A DNA stretch of 31,070 nucleotides from an uncultured Eubacteriales bacterium (GTDB taxonomy: Bacteria; Bacillota; Clostridia; Oscillospirales; Oscillospiraceae). The translations under genes were made by a program, and so were the position numbers. The first letter of the stretch is position 1, and each line of letters opens with the position of its first letter. The stretch spans positions 1 through 31,070 of the forward strand of contig URBH01000023.1 in assembly GCA_900546075.1 (NCBI GenBank), read 5' to 3'. The notes below the pieces were generated by a model that saw only the letters and a list, made by a program, of their open reading frames with translations, searched no databases and was not told the origin of the DNA. Positions 30,879 to 31,070 of this stretch are shown piece after piece.

Positions 30879-30912
30879 AACAGGCACAGCGGGATGATCC
30901 GCTGTGCCTGTT
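30879..30912 (+). terminator. Intrinsic terminator after the TSCPD gene
   Basis: AACAGGCACAGCGG pairs perfectly with CCGCTGTGCCTGTT (14 bp) around GATGAT, followed by CTTGTATAA. It lies 46 nt past the stop codon. The T-run is weak but the stem is strong. Confidence 0.75.
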
Positions 30913-30921
30913 CTTGTATAA

Positions 30922-31002
30922 GCCCCCCTTGCCTCTCCCTTTGGGAGAGGTGGCTGAGCGAAGTAAACTGTACCCATAAAAATGGACACGGAGGGTGAGG
31001 GG
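30922..31002 (+). repeat. Second copy of the intergenic repeat, interrupted
   Basis: GCCCCCCTTGCCTCTCCC...GGGAGAGGTGGCTGAGCGAAG (30922-30963) matches the right unit of the 25369-25498 repeat. About 25 nt (30964-30988) including TGTACCCATAAAAATGGACA then intervene before CGGAGGGTGAGGGG, which looks like the rest of the unit. From 30834 to the window end there is no credible gene on either strand. Confidence 0.65.
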
Positions 31003-31070
31003 TATCCCTGGAAATTGGACATCCCTCAGAGGGGAAAACCCCAATTCGTGGACAGTATCATGAGGTTGCA

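Noticed and set aside
30561..31022. 153-codon minus-strand frame at the right end
   Set aside because: Made of the repeat and of the antisense of the TSCPD gene; no homology recognised.

Overview
The window reads as chromosomal core DNA of a GC-rich, endospore-forming member of the Clostridia, most like the Oscillospiraceae/Ruminococcaceae gut lineages. The reasons are the complete spoIIIA operon (AA to AH), yqfC/yqfD and a ylbJ-like gene, the order asp23-nusB-xseA-xseB-ispA, an ECF-type transporter beside coaX/coaBC, strong AGGAGG ribosome sites, and intergenic repeats of the 'CTCCCTTTGGGAG' kind that I recall from that group. No rRNA, tRNA, CRISPR array, prophage or complete insertion sequence was seen.

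Layout. (1) 75-7237, minus strand: one tight cluster yqfC-yqfD-phoH-ybeY-era-yqzL-recO-mutS2, covering sporulation, ribosome maturation and DNA repair. The small yqzL gene (3157-3297) overlaps recO. (2) 7313-13642, plus strand: a ylbJ-like membrane protein, a four-cysteine small protein, an M20 amidohydrolase, then three genes resembling Bacillus ydjG-ydjH-ydjI (zinc ribbon membrane protein, TPM protein, SPFH protein with three zinc ribbons) without pspA, then an RNHCP zinc protein. A perfect 28-bp palindrome closes this block. (3) 13704-17788, minus: asp23-nusB-tsaD-like-xseA-xseB-ispA from one promoter. (4) 17939-22426, minus: spoIIIAA to spoIIIAH with stop/start overlaps, ending in a good intrinsic terminator. 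(5) 22535-25319: panT-like/coaX (minus) and coaBC (plus) diverge from two well-formed sigma-A promoters, a pantothenate uptake-to-CoA module. (6) 25540-30002, minus: ftsK/spoIIIE, a UppP-family protein whose catalytic residues are largely replaced, and tepA. (7) 30098-30833, plus: a YbaK-type Cys-tRNA(Pro) deacylase and a TSCPD protein. The right edge carries a second copy of the intergenic repeat, possibly broken by an insertion-sequence end.

Most of the window is ordinary core genome. The parts most worth a second look are the pspA-less ydjGHI-like zinc ribbon operon with its RNHCP neighbour, the degenerate UppP paralogue between ftsK and tepA, the TsaD-like paralogue in the nusB operon, the hairpin in front of spoIIIAA, and the repeat family.
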